From positions 1 to 64,000 of the forward strand of contig NZ_LFLZ01000006.1 in NCBI RefSeq assembly GCF_001189845.1: 64,000 nt of DNA, given 5' to 3'. A program made the translations under genes and the position numbers. A model generated the notes under the pieces. That model had not been told where the DNA came from. It saw nothing but the letters and a program-made list of their open reading frames with translations, and did no database searches. Of this stretch, positions 42,587-51,392 are shown piece by piece. Each line of letters opens with the position of its first letter. Position 1 is the stretch's first letter. The DNA is from Bradyrhizobium tropiciagri. GTDB taxonomy: Bacteria > Pseudomonadota > Alphaproteobacteria > Rhizobiales > Xanthobacteraceae.

Positions 42587-43660
42587 ATGAGCAAGAAGCA
42601 ATATCGGATTGCGGTCATTCCCGGCGACGGCATCGGCAAGGAAGTGATGCCGGAGGGCCTGCGCGTCATCGAGGCGGCGGCGAAGAAGCACGGCGTCGAC
42701 GTCAAGTTCGACCATTTCGACTTCGCCTCCTATGATTATTACGAGAAGCACGGCGAGATGATGCCGGCCGACTGGAAGGACAAGATCGGCAAGCATGACG
42801 CGATCTATTTCGGCGCGGTCGGCTGGCCGGCCAAGATCCCGGACCACGTTTCGCTGTGGGGCTCGCTGATCAAGTTCCGCCGCGAGTTCGATCAGTATGT
42901 CAATCTGCGCCCGGTGCGGCTGATGCCCGGCGTGCCGTCGCCGCTGGCGAACCGCAAGCCCGGCGACATCGATTTCTGGGTGGTGCGCGAGAACACCGAG
43001 GGTGAATACTCCTCGGTCGGCGGCCGCATGTTCCCGGACACCGACCGCGAATTCGTCACGCAGCAGACCGTGATGACCCGCATCGGCGTCGACCGCATCC
43101 TGAAATTCGCGTTCGACCTGGCGCAGTCGCGGCCGAAGAAGCACCTGACCTCGGCGACCAAGTCGAACGGCATCTCCATCACCATGCCCTATTGGGACGA
43201 GCGGGTAGAGGCGATGGCCAAGAAGTATCCCGGCGTGAAGTGGGACAAGTACCACATCGACATCCTGACCGCGAACTTCGTGCTGCATCCGGACTGGTTC
43301 GACGTTGTGGTCGGCTCCAACCTGTTCGGCGACATCCTCTCCGACCTCGGCCCAGCCTGCACCGGCACCATCGGCATCGCGCCGTCGGGCAACATCAATC
43401 CGGAAGGCGATTTCCCCTCGGTGTTCGAGCCGGTGCACGGCTCGGCGCCCGACATCGCGGGGCAGGGCATCGCCAATCCGATCGGCATGATCTGGTCGGG
43501 CGCGATGATGCTCGAGCATCTCGGCGAGAAGCAGGCCGCGGATGCCATCGTCGGCGCGATCGAACGCACGCTTGGCGAACGCACGCTGCGCACGCGGGAT
43601 CTTGGCGGCAATGCCGACACCACGGCCTGCGGCAAAGCGGTGGCGGAGATGGTGGACTAG
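42587..43660 (+). CDS. Tartrate/D-malate dehydrogenase (isocitrate dehydrogenase-like family)
   Basis: A 357-residue beta-decarboxylating dehydrogenase. It carries PGDGIGKEV at the start, the ENTEGEYSSVGGRMF loop typical of tartrate dehydrogenase/D-malate dehydrogenase, and the metal-binding FGDILSDLGP and EPVHGSAPDIAGQGIANP segments. Such enzymes oxidise D-malate to pyruvate and CO2 and also act on tartrate, with NAD. The ATG at 42587 follows AAGGG. It stands alone; D-malate or tartrate specificity cannot be told apart from sequence. Confidence 0.92.
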   Translation: MSKKQYRIAVIPGDGIGKEVMPEGLRVIEAAAKKHGVDVKFDHFDFASYDYYEKHGEMMPADWKDKIGKHDAIYFGAVGWPAKIPDHVSLWGSLIKFRREFDQYVNLRPVRLMPGVPSPLANRKPGDIDFWVVRENTEGEYSSVGGRMFPDTDREFVTQQTVMTRIGVDRILKFAFDLAQSRPKKHLTSATKSNGISITMPYWDERVEAMAKKYPGVKWDKYHIDILTANFVLHPDWFDVVVGSNLFGDILSDLGPACTGTIGIAPSGNINPEGDFPSVFEPVHGSAPDIAGQGIANPIGMIWSGAMMLEHLGEKQAADAIVGAIERTLGERTLRTRDLGGNADTTACGKAVAEMVD

Positions 43661-43679
43661 GTCACGCCGCCTATCGGGG

Positions 43680-43925
43680 TCGTCCTGGCGAAAGCCAGGA
43701 CCCATTACCCCGAGTGCTTGTTGCCTTGCTGGGTCTGATCCTCTCTTCTTGTCGGAGAGGGGGCTCGTCGTCCAATCCTCTGCTGTCGTCCCTGCGAAAG
43801 CAGGGACCCATCAACCACAGGGTCCTGTTGTTAGGGCTTGCTGTGGCCCCAGCCATCGCCACAACGGGAAGCGGTGGTAATGGGTCCTGGATCGCGCTCG
43901 CTACGCTCGCTTGTCCAGGACGACG
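43680..43925. repeat. Composite intergenic repeat (TCGTCCTGGCGAAAGCCAGG family)
   Basis: Contains TCGTCCTGGCGAAAGCCAGG and ACCCATTACC at the left, an internal related unit CGTCCCTGCGAAAGCAGGG and ACCCATCAACC, and the right end GGGTCCTGGATCGCGCTCG then CTTGTCCAGGACGAC, inverse to the left. A third repeat family of the window; it lies between convergent genes and has no reading frame. Confidence 0.75.
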
Positions 43926-43932
43926 TCGAAAA

Positions 43933-44844
43933 CTACTGTTTCACGATCCGTCGGCAATGCTCCCACGCCGCATGGATCAGGTTCTCGCTCGCCTCGGGCG
44001 TGCGGAACGCGGAATGTGCCGACAGCGTCACGTTCGGGATTTTCGTCAGCGGATGATCCTTCGGCAGCGGCTCGATGTTGTAGACATCGAGGCCGGCGTG
44101 ACGGATGTGGCCGGAGTTGAGCGCATCGATCATCGCCTGCTCGTCGACGATGGCGCCGCGGGCGGTGTTGATCAGCACCACGCCCTTTTTCATCTTCGCG
44201 ATCTTGTCGCTGGTGATCATCCCGCGGGTCTCGTCGTTCAGCAGCAGATGGAGCGAGACCACGTCGCTGTTCGCCAGCACCGTGTCGAGCTCGACGAATT
44301 CGACGCCCGGATTGCTCTTGGGCGACCGGTTCCAGGCGATCACCTTCATGCCGCTGCCGAGCGCGATGCGGGCGACCTCGGCGGCGATGCCGCCGAAGCC
44401 GACCAGGCCAAGCGTCTTGCCGGTGAGCTGCATGCCGTCCTCGCGCAGCCAGTTGCCGGCGCGCATCTCGCGGTCCATCTGCGCGATCACCCGCGCCGAC
44501 GACCACATCAGCGCGATCGCGGACTCCGCGACCGCGGTGTCGCCATAGCCCTTGATCAAATGCACGGCGATGCCGAGCTCGGCGAGCTCCTCCGGGTTCA
44601 TGTAGCTGCGCGCGCCGGTGCCGAGGAACACGACATGCTTCAGGCCGGCGCATTTCTTCGCAATTTCGGTCGGCAACGCGGTGTGATCGACCACCGCGAT
44701 CTCGGCACCGTCGAGCACCGCCGGATAGTCCTCGGACTTGATGTCCGGGTTGCGGTTGATCCGCATCGCGGGATCGCCGGGTTTCTCCAGGCGCTCCGTG
44801 ATGACAGCGAGCGATTCATTGGCGTCGACAAACACTGCGCGCAC
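43933..44844 (-). CDS. D-isomer-specific 2-hydroxyacid dehydrogenase
   Basis: A 303-residue NAD-dependent dehydrogenase. The Rossmann motif is LGLVGFGGIAAEVAR, the catalytic Arg is in NTARGAIVDE, Glu in YNIEPLPKDHP and His in TLSAHSAFRTPE. I chose the GTG at 44844 because GGAGG lies five bases upstream; an ATG four codons earlier lacks a ribosome site. It follows an M20 amidohydrolase gene by 31 bases and shares its orientation with the LysR gene, so the three form an operon. It may reduce the 2-oxo acid made from the amino acid released by the amidohydrolase. Confidence 0.9.
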   Translation of the reverse strand: MRAVFVDANESLAVITERLEKPGDPAMRINRNPDIKSEDYPAVLDGAEIAVVDHTALPTEIAKKCAGLKHVVFLGTGARSYMNPEELAELGIAVHLIKGYGDTAVAESAIALMWSSARVIAQMDREMRAGNWLREDGMQLTGKTLGLVGFGGIAAEVARIALGSGMKVIAWNRSPKSNPGVEFVELDTVLANSDVVSLHLLLNDETRGMITSDKIAKMKKGVVLINTARGAIVDEQAMIDALNSGHIRHAGLDVYNIEPLPKDHPLTKIPNVTLSAHSAFRTPEASENLIHAAWEHCRRIVKQ

Positions 44845-44875
44845 GAAAGCCTCCATCGAAGGGGAGATATGAAGA

Positions 44876-46126
44876 TCAGGATGCGACGCCGGCGAGCGCC
44901 AGCACCGTATGCATCAGGACGTTGGCGCCGGCGGCGCAATCGGTCTGCGTGGCATCTTCCAGCTCGTTGTGGCTGATGCCGTCCTTGCAGGGCACGAACA
45001 CCATCGCGGCTGGGATCACCGTGTTGAGGTTGCAGGCGTCGTGACCGGCGCCGGAGGTGATGCGGCGATGCGAATAGCCGAGCTGATTGGCCGCGTTCTC
45101 GACCGCGTCGACCAGCTTCGGATCGAAATGCGTCGGTGCCTTGCGCCAGACCAGATCGAGCTGAACCTCGACCTTGCGCCTTGCTGCGATCTCGACGATG
45201 GCGGCACGCAGGTCGCGATCCAGCGCATCCATGATCGCGGCATCGGCGCTGCGGCAATCCACCGTGAACGCGATCTCGCCGGGGATGACGTTGCGCGATG
45301 GGCTTGCGATCACCGCCTCGCCGATGGTGCCGACCGCCTTCGGCCCGTGTTTTTTCGCAATGCTTTCCATCGCCAGCACGATCTCCGACAGCGTCGCCAG
45401 CGCATCGCGGCGCAGCGGCATCGGGGTCGAGCCGGCATGGCTCTCGAAGCCCACGATCTTGCCGTCGTACCACAGCACGCCCTGGCCGGAATCGACCACG
45501 CCGATGGTCTTGCCCTCGGCCTCCAGGATCGGGCCCTGCTCGATATGCAATTCGACGAAGCCTGAGAATTTCTGGCGGCCGACCGGGGCATCGCCGCGAT
45601 AGCCGATCGAGTCCAGCGCCTGCGCCACGGTGACGCCCTCGGCGTCCTTGCGCGACAGGATGTCGTCGGTGGTGAAATCGCCGACATAGGCGGCCGAGGC
45701 CATCATCGCCGGCGCAAAGCGCGAGCCTTCTTCATTGGTCCAGTTGCAGATGCAGATCGGCAGCTCGGTCTCGATCCCTGCGTCGTTCAGCGTGCGCACC
45801 AGTTCGAGGCCGGCGAGCGTGCCGAGGATGCCGTCATATTTGCCGCCGGTCGGCTGGGTGTCGAGATGCGAGCCGACACCGATCGGCGGCTTCGACATGT
45901 CCCGGCCCTTGCGCAGGCCGAACATCGAGCCGAGCGCATCGACATGCACGTCCAGGCCGGCGTCCTCGCAGGCCTTGCGGAACCAGTCGCGCACCTGCTT
46001 GTCCTCGGCGCTGAGGGTCAGCCGCCGCACGCCGCCCTTTGGCGTTGCACCGAACTGCGCGGTTTCGTGGATGGTGCCCCAGAGGCGGGCGGAATCGATC
46101 TGCAGGTTGGTGGCGGCTCGGCTCAT
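44876..46126 (-). CDS. M20 family Zn-dependent amidohydrolase (N-carbamoyl-L-amino acid hydrolase/allantoate-like)
   Basis: A 416-residue metallo-amidase of the hydantoinase/carbamoylase family. Metal ligands: GSHLDTQPTGGKYDG, NEEGSRFAPAM, ELHIEQGPILE, and the C-terminal SGAGHDACN and GISHNELE. The dimerisation domain carries FESHAGSTPMPLRRDA and NVIPGEIAFTVDCRS. It hydrolyses an N-carbamoyl or ureido bond; no hydantoinase or allantoinase is adjacent. It is 14 bases after the LysR gene and shares its direction, suggesting a substrate-induced catabolic unit. Confidence 0.92.
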   Translation of the reverse strand: MSRAATNLQIDSARLWGTIHETAQFGATPKGGVRRLTLSAEDKQVRDWFRKACEDAGLDVHVDALGSMFGLRKGRDMSKPPIGVGSHLDTQPTGGKYDGILGTLAGLELVRTLNDAGIETELPICICNWTNEEGSRFAPAMMASAAYVGDFTTDDILSRKDAEGVTVAQALDSIGYRGDAPVGRQKFSGFVELHIEQGPILEAEGKTIGVVDSGQGVLWYDGKIVGFESHAGSTPMPLRRDALATLSEIVLAMESIAKKHGPKAVGTIGEAVIASPSRNVIPGEIAFTVDCRSADAAIMDALDRDLRAAIVEIAARRKVEVQLDLVWRKAPTHFDPKLVDAVENAANQLGYSHRRITSGAGHDACNLNTVIPAAMVFVPCKDGISHNELEDATQTDCAAGANVLMHTVLALAGVAS

Positions 46127-46140
46127 TGCGGCTCTTCCCT

Positions 46141-47073
46141 TTACGCGACCGTTTTTTCATGACGCGCCACTCTCGCGCCGTCAACCGCCACGCTGGTCTG
46201 CGCGATCTGCCTGGCGAGATTGGCGACGCGCTCGATGGCGACCGCATCGGGGGAGGCGAGCCAGCTCGCGGTGAAGGTGAGGGGCGGCAGCTTGAGGTCG
46301 GTGTCGAGCAGTTGCAAGCGCCCGTCGGCAAGCTCGTTCTCGACGATCGCCGATGGAATGACGGCAATGCCAAGCCCTTCATTGGCCATGTGGATCACGG
46401 TCGCGAGCGAGGTGGAGGCGTGCAGCCGGATCGGCGGCAGATCGGGTGCATTGAACAATGCGCGCACGGTCTCGTAAGGCTGGGTCTTGCGCGGAAAGGT
46501 GATGATCGGAAACCGCGCCAGATCCTGCCGCGCCACCGGGCCAGAGCCGAGGCCGAGCGACGGGCTTGCCAGGAAGCCGATCGGATAATCGCACAGCACA
46601 TGGTTGTGCGCGCCGGATGCCGAGACCGGTCCGAGCACGAAGGCGAGCTCGATCTCCTGCGCCAGCAGCCGCGGCGTCAAATTCGGTGTGATGTCGACCT
46701 CGATCTCCAGCGACAGGTTCGGGTAGATCTCGTTGACGCTCTTGACCAGCCGCGGCAGCCAGGTGTGCACGATGGTCTCCGCGACACCGAGCCGCAGCGC
46801 GCCGCGCATCGCCGAACGGTCGCCGACCTCGGCCATCATCTCCGAACGCAGGCCGATCAGTTTCTCGGCATAGATCAGCATCAGCCGCCCGCTCGGCGTC
46901 GGCGAGGCCACCCGGTGGTCGCGGTTGAGCAGCTTGACGCCCATCTCGCGCTCGAGCTGGGCAATGCGCTGGGAGATCGCCGGCTGGGTGGTGTTGAGCC
47001 GCGCGGCGGCGCCGCGGAAGCTGCCGAGCTTGACGACCCAGAGAAATGTTTCGATCGAGCGGAAGTCCGTCAT
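46141..47073 (-). CDS. LysR family transcriptional regulator
   Basis: A 310-residue LysR regulator. The helix-turn-helix is SFRGAAARLNTTQPAISQRIAQLEREMGVKLLNR (residues about 18-51). The effector-binding domain follows to the end. It is first in an operon with the amidohydrolase and hydroxyacid dehydrogenase and divergent from the D-glutamate-cyclase family gene at 47193. A perfect inverted repeat (47090-47110) 17 bases upstream of its start codon is the likely binding site, so it would control both directions. Confidence 0.93.
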   Translation of the reverse strand: MTDFRSIETFLWVVKLGSFRGAAARLNTTQPAISQRIAQLEREMGVKLLNRDHRVASPTPSGRLMLIYAEKLIGLRSEMMAEVGDRSAMRGALRLGVAETIVHTWLPRLVKSVNEIYPNLSLEIEVDITPNLTPRLLAQEIELAFVLGPVSASGAHNHVLCDYPIGFLASPSLGLGSGPVARQDLARFPIITFPRKTQPYETVRALFNAPDLPPIRLHASTSLATVIHMANEGLGIAVIPSAIVENELADGRLQLLDTDLKLPPLTFTASWLASPDAVAIERVANLARQIAQTSVAVDGARVARHEKTVA

Positions 47074-47089
47074 GGAAGCAATTTCCCGG

Positions 47090-47110
47090 TCGATAAATTT
47101 GCTTTATCGA
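47090..47110. promoter_or_regulatory. LysR-type operator
   Basis: TCGATAAA (47090-47097) and TTTATCGA (47103-47110) are perfect inverse copies around a 5-base spacer, in line with the T-N11-A dyad of LysR sites. Located in the 119-base divergent region. Confidence 0.7.
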
Positions 47111-47192
47111 TTTTGATTAGAAAGGACGATTAGACATTATATCACGCTTGGTGTTGGCTTGTCCTTGTCGAGATTATGGGCAGGAGAATCCC

Positions 47193-48011
47193 ATGACTGT
47201 TTTTGCGGCAGTGCAGCGATCTCAGGAGGAACCAGTGCTGGCGAGCGTCGAAGCGCGGCGTGTCTGTCGGGACGGCGAGGCGTCGGCCACCACCGCCGGT
47301 CTCGCCAACGGCTTCGTCCAGGGCAATCTCGCGATCCTGCCGGAGAAGCTCGCCGGCGCCTTCCACCGGTTCTGCCAGCTCAATCCGAAGCCGTGCCCGA
47401 TCATCGGCATGTCCGATGTCGGCGATTTCCGGATCCCGGCGCTCGGCCCCGACCTCAATATCCGTACCGACGTGCCGCGCTACCGGGTCTGGCGCGACGG
47501 CGAGGTGGCGGACGAGCCGACCGACATCACCAAATACTGGCGCGACGATCTCGTCACCTTCGTGCTCGGCTGCTCATATTCGTTCGAGGAGGCGCTGCTG
47601 GAAGAGGGGCTGCCGATCCGTCACATTGAGCGCAATCTGCGTGTGCCAATGTACCGGACCAACATCGCCTGCCAGCCGTCCGGGCCGTTCGCGGGACCGA
47701 TGGTGGTGTCGATGCGCCCGTTCAAGCCGGCGGATGCGATCCGCGCGGTGCAGATCACCTCGCGCTTTCCGTCGGTGCACGGCGCACCCGTGCATCTCGG
47801 CCATCCGCATGCGATCGGGATCAAGGATATCGCCAAGCCCGATTATGGCGATGCGGTGCCGGTGGCCGATGACGAGATCCCGGTGTTCTGGGCCTGTGGC
47901 GTGACGCCGCAATCGGTGATCGCAGCTGCGAAGCTGCCGTTTGCGATCACGCATGCACCGGGGCTGATGCTGGTGACCGATCTCAGAAACAAGCAGCTTG
48001 CTGTGCTCTGA
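47193..48011 (+). CDS. D-glutamate cyclase family protein (DUF1445)
   Basis: A 272-residue protein of the DUF1445 family, formerly 'putative hydro-lyase', whose animal member converts 5-oxo-D-proline to D-glutamate. Family segments: [82 protein letters not shown], and FWACGVTPQ with [13 protein letters not shown]. The ATG at 47193 has AGGAGA upstream; a GTG at 47235 with AGGAGG is an equally good start, and would give 258 residues. Next to the amidohydrolase unit and a Liv-type importer, an amino-acid-derivative pathway is plausible. Confidence 0.85.
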   Translation: MTVFAAVQRSQEEPVLASVEARRVCRDGEASATTAGLANGFVQGNLAILPEKLAGAFHRFCQLNPKPCPIIGMSDVGDFRIPALGPDLNIRTDVPRYRVWRDGEVADEPTDITKYWRDDLVTFVLGCSYSFEEALLEEGLPIRHIERNLRVPMYRTNIACQPSGPFAGPMVVSMRPFKPADAIRAVQITSRFPSVHGAPVHLGHPHAIGIKDIAKPDYGDAVPVADDEIPVFWACGVTPQSVIAAAKLPFAITHAPGLMLVTDLRNKQLAVL

Positions 48012-48096
48012 ATAGGCAATTCGTGCAATTCATTGAGGCTTTACTGCGCGCTACAAGCGTCACATCGATAAGAACAAAGCTGAAGGGGAAATTTCG

Positions 48097-49344
48097 ATGA
48101 CGATCTCTCGCCGTAACGTATTGCTGGGAGCCACTGCCGCCGCTGCGCTCGGTCCGATCGCCGCACGCGCACAGACAAGCGAAGTGGCAATCGGCGTGAT
48201 CTATCCGCTGTCCGGCTCCAGTGCCGCGATCGGCGTCGACGCGCAGCATGCCTTCAACACCGCGGCCGACATCATCAACAAGAACTACGATTTCGCGCTG
48301 CCGCTCGCCAAGGGCGAAGGCCTGTCCGGCCTCGGCGGCGCCAAGGTCAAGCTCGTGTTCGCCGACCACCAGGCCGATCCGCAGAAGGGCCGCGCCGAGA
48401 CCGAGCGGCTGATCACCCAGGAGAAAGTCTGCGCCGTCGTCGGCACCTATCAGAGCGCGGTGGCCGTCACCGTCAGCCAGACCTGCGAGCGCTACGGCGT
48501 GCCGTTCATCTCGGCCGACAATTCCTCGCCGAGCCTGCACCGCCGCGGCCTGAAGTATTATTTCCGCGCCTCGCCGCATGACGAGATGTTCTCGGCCGCG
48601 ATGTTCGATTTCTTCGATGCGATGAAGAAGAAGGGCCAGAAGATCGAGACGCTGGCGCTGTTCCACGAGGACACCATCTTCGGCACCGATTCGGCGAACG
48701 CGCAAACCAAGCTCGCCGCCGAGCGGGGCTACAAGATCGTGGCCGACATCAAGTATCGCGCCAACTCGCCGTCGCTCACCGCCGAGGTGCAGCAGCTCAA
48801 GGCGGCCAATGCCGACGTCTTGATGCCGTCGAGCTATACCACCGACTCGATCCTGCTGGTCAAGACCATGGCCGAGCTCGGCTACAAGCCGAAGAACATC
48901 ATGGCGCAGGACGCCGGCTTCTCGGAAAAGGCGACCTATGATGCCGTCGGCGACAAGCTCGAGGGCGTGATCTCGCGCGGCAGCTTCTCGCTCGACCTGG
49001 CGCAGAAGCGGCCGATGGTCGGTCTCATCAACGAAATGTACCGCGCCAAATCCGGCAAGGACTTCAACGACTATACGTCGCGCCAGTTCATGGGCCTCAT
49101 CATCATGGCCGATGCCGTCAACCGCGCCAAGTCGACCGACGGCGAGAAGATCCGCGAGGCGCTGGTCGCGACCGACATGCCGGGCGATGTCACCATCATG
49201 CCGTGGCGGCGCGTCAAGTTCGACGAGATGGGGCAGAACAACTTCGCCGATCCGGTGCTGCTGCAATATTCCGCGAAGAACTTCGTGACGATCTTCCCGG
49301 AACAGGCCGCCGTCTCCGAGGCGATCTGGCCGATGAACAGCTGA
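48097..49344 (+). CDS. Liv-type ABC transporter substrate-binding protein
   Basis: A 415-residue periplasmic binding protein of the branched-chain amino acid/amide type. The signal peptide is of the Tat type (TISRRNVLLGATAAAALG, cut after AARA), so it is exported folded. The binding core begins VAIGVIYPLSGSSAAIGVDAQHAF and includes AVVGTYQSAVAVTVSQTCERYGVPFI. It heads a five-gene importer operon; the permease genes start 193 bases later because a repeat lies between. Ligands of this family range from amino acids to amides, urea and aromatic acids. Confidence 0.92.
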   Translation: MTISRRNVLLGATAAAALGPIAARAQTSEVAIGVIYPLSGSSAAIGVDAQHAFNTAADIINKNYDFALPLAKGEGLSGLGGAKVKLVFADHQADPQKGRAETERLITQEKVCAVVGTYQSAVAVTVSQTCERYGVPFISADNSSPSLHRRGLKYYFRASPHDEMFSAAMFDFFDAMKKKGQKIETLALFHEDTIFGTDSANAQTKLAAERGYKIVADIKYRANSPSLTAEVQQLKAANADVLMPSSYTTDSILLVKTMAELGYKPKNIMAQDAGFSEKATYDAVGDKLEGVISRGSFSLDLAQKRPMVGLINEMYRAKSGKDFNDYTSRQFMGLIIMADAVNRAKSTDGEKIREALVATDMPGDVTIMPWRRVKFDEMGQNNFADPVLLQYSAKNFVTIFPEQAAVSEAIWPMNS

Positions 49345-49414
49345 TCGGTCGGACGCTAGAGGGGGGCAGAGGGCGGTGAGAGCCGAAGACATCACACGGA
49401 GCCTCGCATGTTCC

Positions 49415-49497
49415 GTCATTGCGAGCGAAGCGAAGCAATCCATCTCTCCGCAAAAAGGAAGCATGGATTGCTTCGTCGCTTCGCTGCTCGCAATGAC
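49415..49497. repeat. Palindromic repeat, GTCATTGCGAGC family, copy 3
   Basis: GTCATTGCGAGCGAAGCG then AAGCAATCCAT pairs with ATGGATTGCTTCGTCGC and TGCTCGCAATGAC. It is placed between the binding-protein and permease genes of an ABC operon, as in the paa operon; it could reduce expression of the permeases relative to the binding protein. Confidence 0.85.
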
Positions 49498-49536
49498 GGG
49501 GGCTAACGACAACGCCTGGAACATGGAGCGTCAACG

Positions 49537-50415
49537 GTGACAGCCGAGACCATTATCCAGAGTTTGGCGAGCGGCCTCCTGATGGGGCTGCTCTACGGAC
49601 TGATCGCCGCCGGCCTCGCATTGATCTTCGGATTGATGGACGTCGTGAATTTCGCGCACGGCGAGTTCCTGATGATCGCGATGTACGCGACCTTCTTCCT
49701 GTTCGCGTTCTTCGCGATCGATCCCTTGCTGGCGGCGCCGCTAGTCGCCGCGGCATTGTTCGTGTTCGGCGCGCTGGTCTATCTGTTGGTGGTCCGCTTC
49801 GCGATGCGCGCCAAGGCCAATGCCGGCATGGTGCAGATCTTTTCGACCTTCGGCCTTGCGATCGTGATGCGGGGCCTCGCCCAGTTCTTCTTCACGCCGG
49901 ACTACCGCAGCGTCACCAATTCCTGGCTCGGCGGCAAGACGGTGTCGATCGCCGGCATCTATCTGCCGGAGCCGCAGCTGATCGGCGCGATGCTGTCGAT
50001 CGCGGCCTTCGTCGCGCTCTACTTCTTCATCAACCGCACCGATTTCGGCCGCGCGCTGGAAGCAACGCGCGAGGATGCCGGCGCGGTGGCCCTCGTCGGC
50101 ATCGACAAGAACCGGGTGTTCGCACTCGGCTGGGGCCTTGGTGCTGCTTTGGTCGGCCTCGCCGGCGCAATCATGGCGATCTTCTTCTACATCTATCCCG
50201 ACGTCGGCGCCTCCTTTGCGCTGATCGCCTACGTCACCGTGGCGCTCGGCGGCTTCGGCAGCGTGTTCGGCGCCTTTGCCGGCGGCATCATCGTCGGCCT
50301 GGTCGAGGCGACCACCGCACTGATCCTGCCGCCGTCGCTGAAATCGGTCGGCATCTATGCCGTCTATCTGCTGGTCGTCTTCATCCGCCCGCGTGGCCTG
50401 TTCGGATCGATGTGA
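49537..50415 (+). CDS. LivH-type ABC permease
   Basis: A 292-residue permease with eight or so hydrophobic helices, GLLMGLLYGLIAAGLALIFGLMDVVNFAHGEFLMIAMY at the start being the LivH signature. The coupling region TDFGRALEATREDAGAVALVGIDKNRVFALGWGLGAAL faces the ATPase. A GTG start; the stop overlaps the LivM start (TGATG). Confidence 0.94.
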   Translation: MTAETIIQSLASGLLMGLLYGLIAAGLALIFGLMDVVNFAHGEFLMIAMYATFFLFAFFAIDPLLAAPLVAAALFVFGALVYLLVVRFAMRAKANAGMVQIFSTFGLAIVMRGLAQFFFTPDYRSVTNSWLGGKTVSIAGIYLPEPQLIGAMLSIAAFVALYFFINRTDFGRALEATREDAGAVALVGIDKNRVFALGWGLGAALVGLAGAIMAIFFYIYPDVGASFALIAYVTVALGGFGSVFGAFAGGIIVGLVEATTALILPPSLKSVGIYAVYLLVVFIRPRGLFGSM

Positions 50416-51392
50416 TGGACACCCACTTCGCCCAACGCCGCAGGCGTGACCTGATCGTGGCCGGTTGCCTTGCCGTAGTCGCCGCGCTGGTGCCGCTGTT
50501 CGTCAAGGACGTCTATGTCCAGAACATCATGGTCCTGACCCTGATGTATGCGGCACTGTCGCAGAGCTGGAACATCCTGTCCGGCTATTGCGGGCAGATC
50601 TCGCTCGGCCATGCGCTGTATTTCGGGTTAGGGGCCTACACCACCGCGCTGCTGTTCACCAAGTTCGGCGTGCTGCCGTGGTTCGGCATGCTGGCGGGCG
50701 GGGCGATCTCGGCCGTGATCGCGATGGCGCTCGGCTATCCCTGCTTCCGCCTGCGCGGGCATTACTTCGTGATCGCGACCATCGTGATCGCCGAGATTGC
50801 GCTGGTTTTGATCCAGAACTGGGATTGGGCTGGCGCAGCGCTTGGCATCGACATCCCGGTGCGCGGCGACAGCTGGCTGAAATTCCAGTTCACCCGCTCG
50901 AAGCTGCCGTACTTCTATTTTGCGCTGGCGCTGGCCTGCATCGCCTGGTTCGTCACCTGGTGGCTGGAGGATTCCAAATGGGGCTATTGGTGGCGTGCGG
51001 TGAAGGACAATCCCGATGCCGCCGAAAGCCTCGGGGTGGTCGTGTTCAACTCCAAGATGGGCGCGGCGGCGGTCTCGGCGTTCCTGGTCGCGGTGGGCGG
51101 CAGCTTCTACGCCCAGTTCGTGTCCTATATCGATCCTGAGAGCGTGATGGGCTTCCAGTTCTCGCTGTTGATGGCGCTGCCCGCCGTGCTCGGGGGCATC
51201 GGCACCTTGTGGGGGCCGGTGCTCGGCGCGGTCATCCTGATCCCGCTCACCGAGCTGACGCGCTCGTTCATCGGCGGATCCGGCCGCGGCGTCGACCTCA
51301 TCGTCTACGGCGCGCTGATCGTCGTGATCTCGCTGGCGCTGCCGCGCGGCCTGGTCAGCGTGTTCTCGTGGCGCAAGGAGGCCGCGCGATGA
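50415..51392 (+). CDS. LivM-type ABC permease
   Basis: A 325-residue partner permease. LSQSWNILSGYCGQISLGHALYFGLGAYT is the LivM signature; the loop WRAVKDNPDAAESLGVVVFNSKMGAAAVSAFLVAVGGSFYAQFVSYIDPESVMG is the coupling region. ATG at 50415 shares one base with the LivH stop; a GTG one codon earlier is possible. Its own stop overlaps the next ATG (ATGA). Confidence 0.94.
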   Translation: MDTHFAQRRRRDLIVAGCLAVVAALVPLFVKDVYVQNIMVLTLMYAALSQSWNILSGYCGQISLGHALYFGLGAYTTALLFTKFGVLPWFGMLAGGAISAVIAMALGYPCFRLRGHYFVIATIVIAEIALVLIQNWDWAGAALGIDIPVRGDSWLKFQFTRSKLPYFYFALALACIAWFVTWWLEDSKWGYWWRAVKDNPDAAESLGVVVFNSKMGAAAVSAFLVAVGGSFYAQFVSYIDPESVMGFQFSLLMALPAVLGGIGTLWGPVLGAVILIPLTELTRSFIGGSGRGVDLIVYGALIVVISLALPRGLVSVFSWRKEAAR

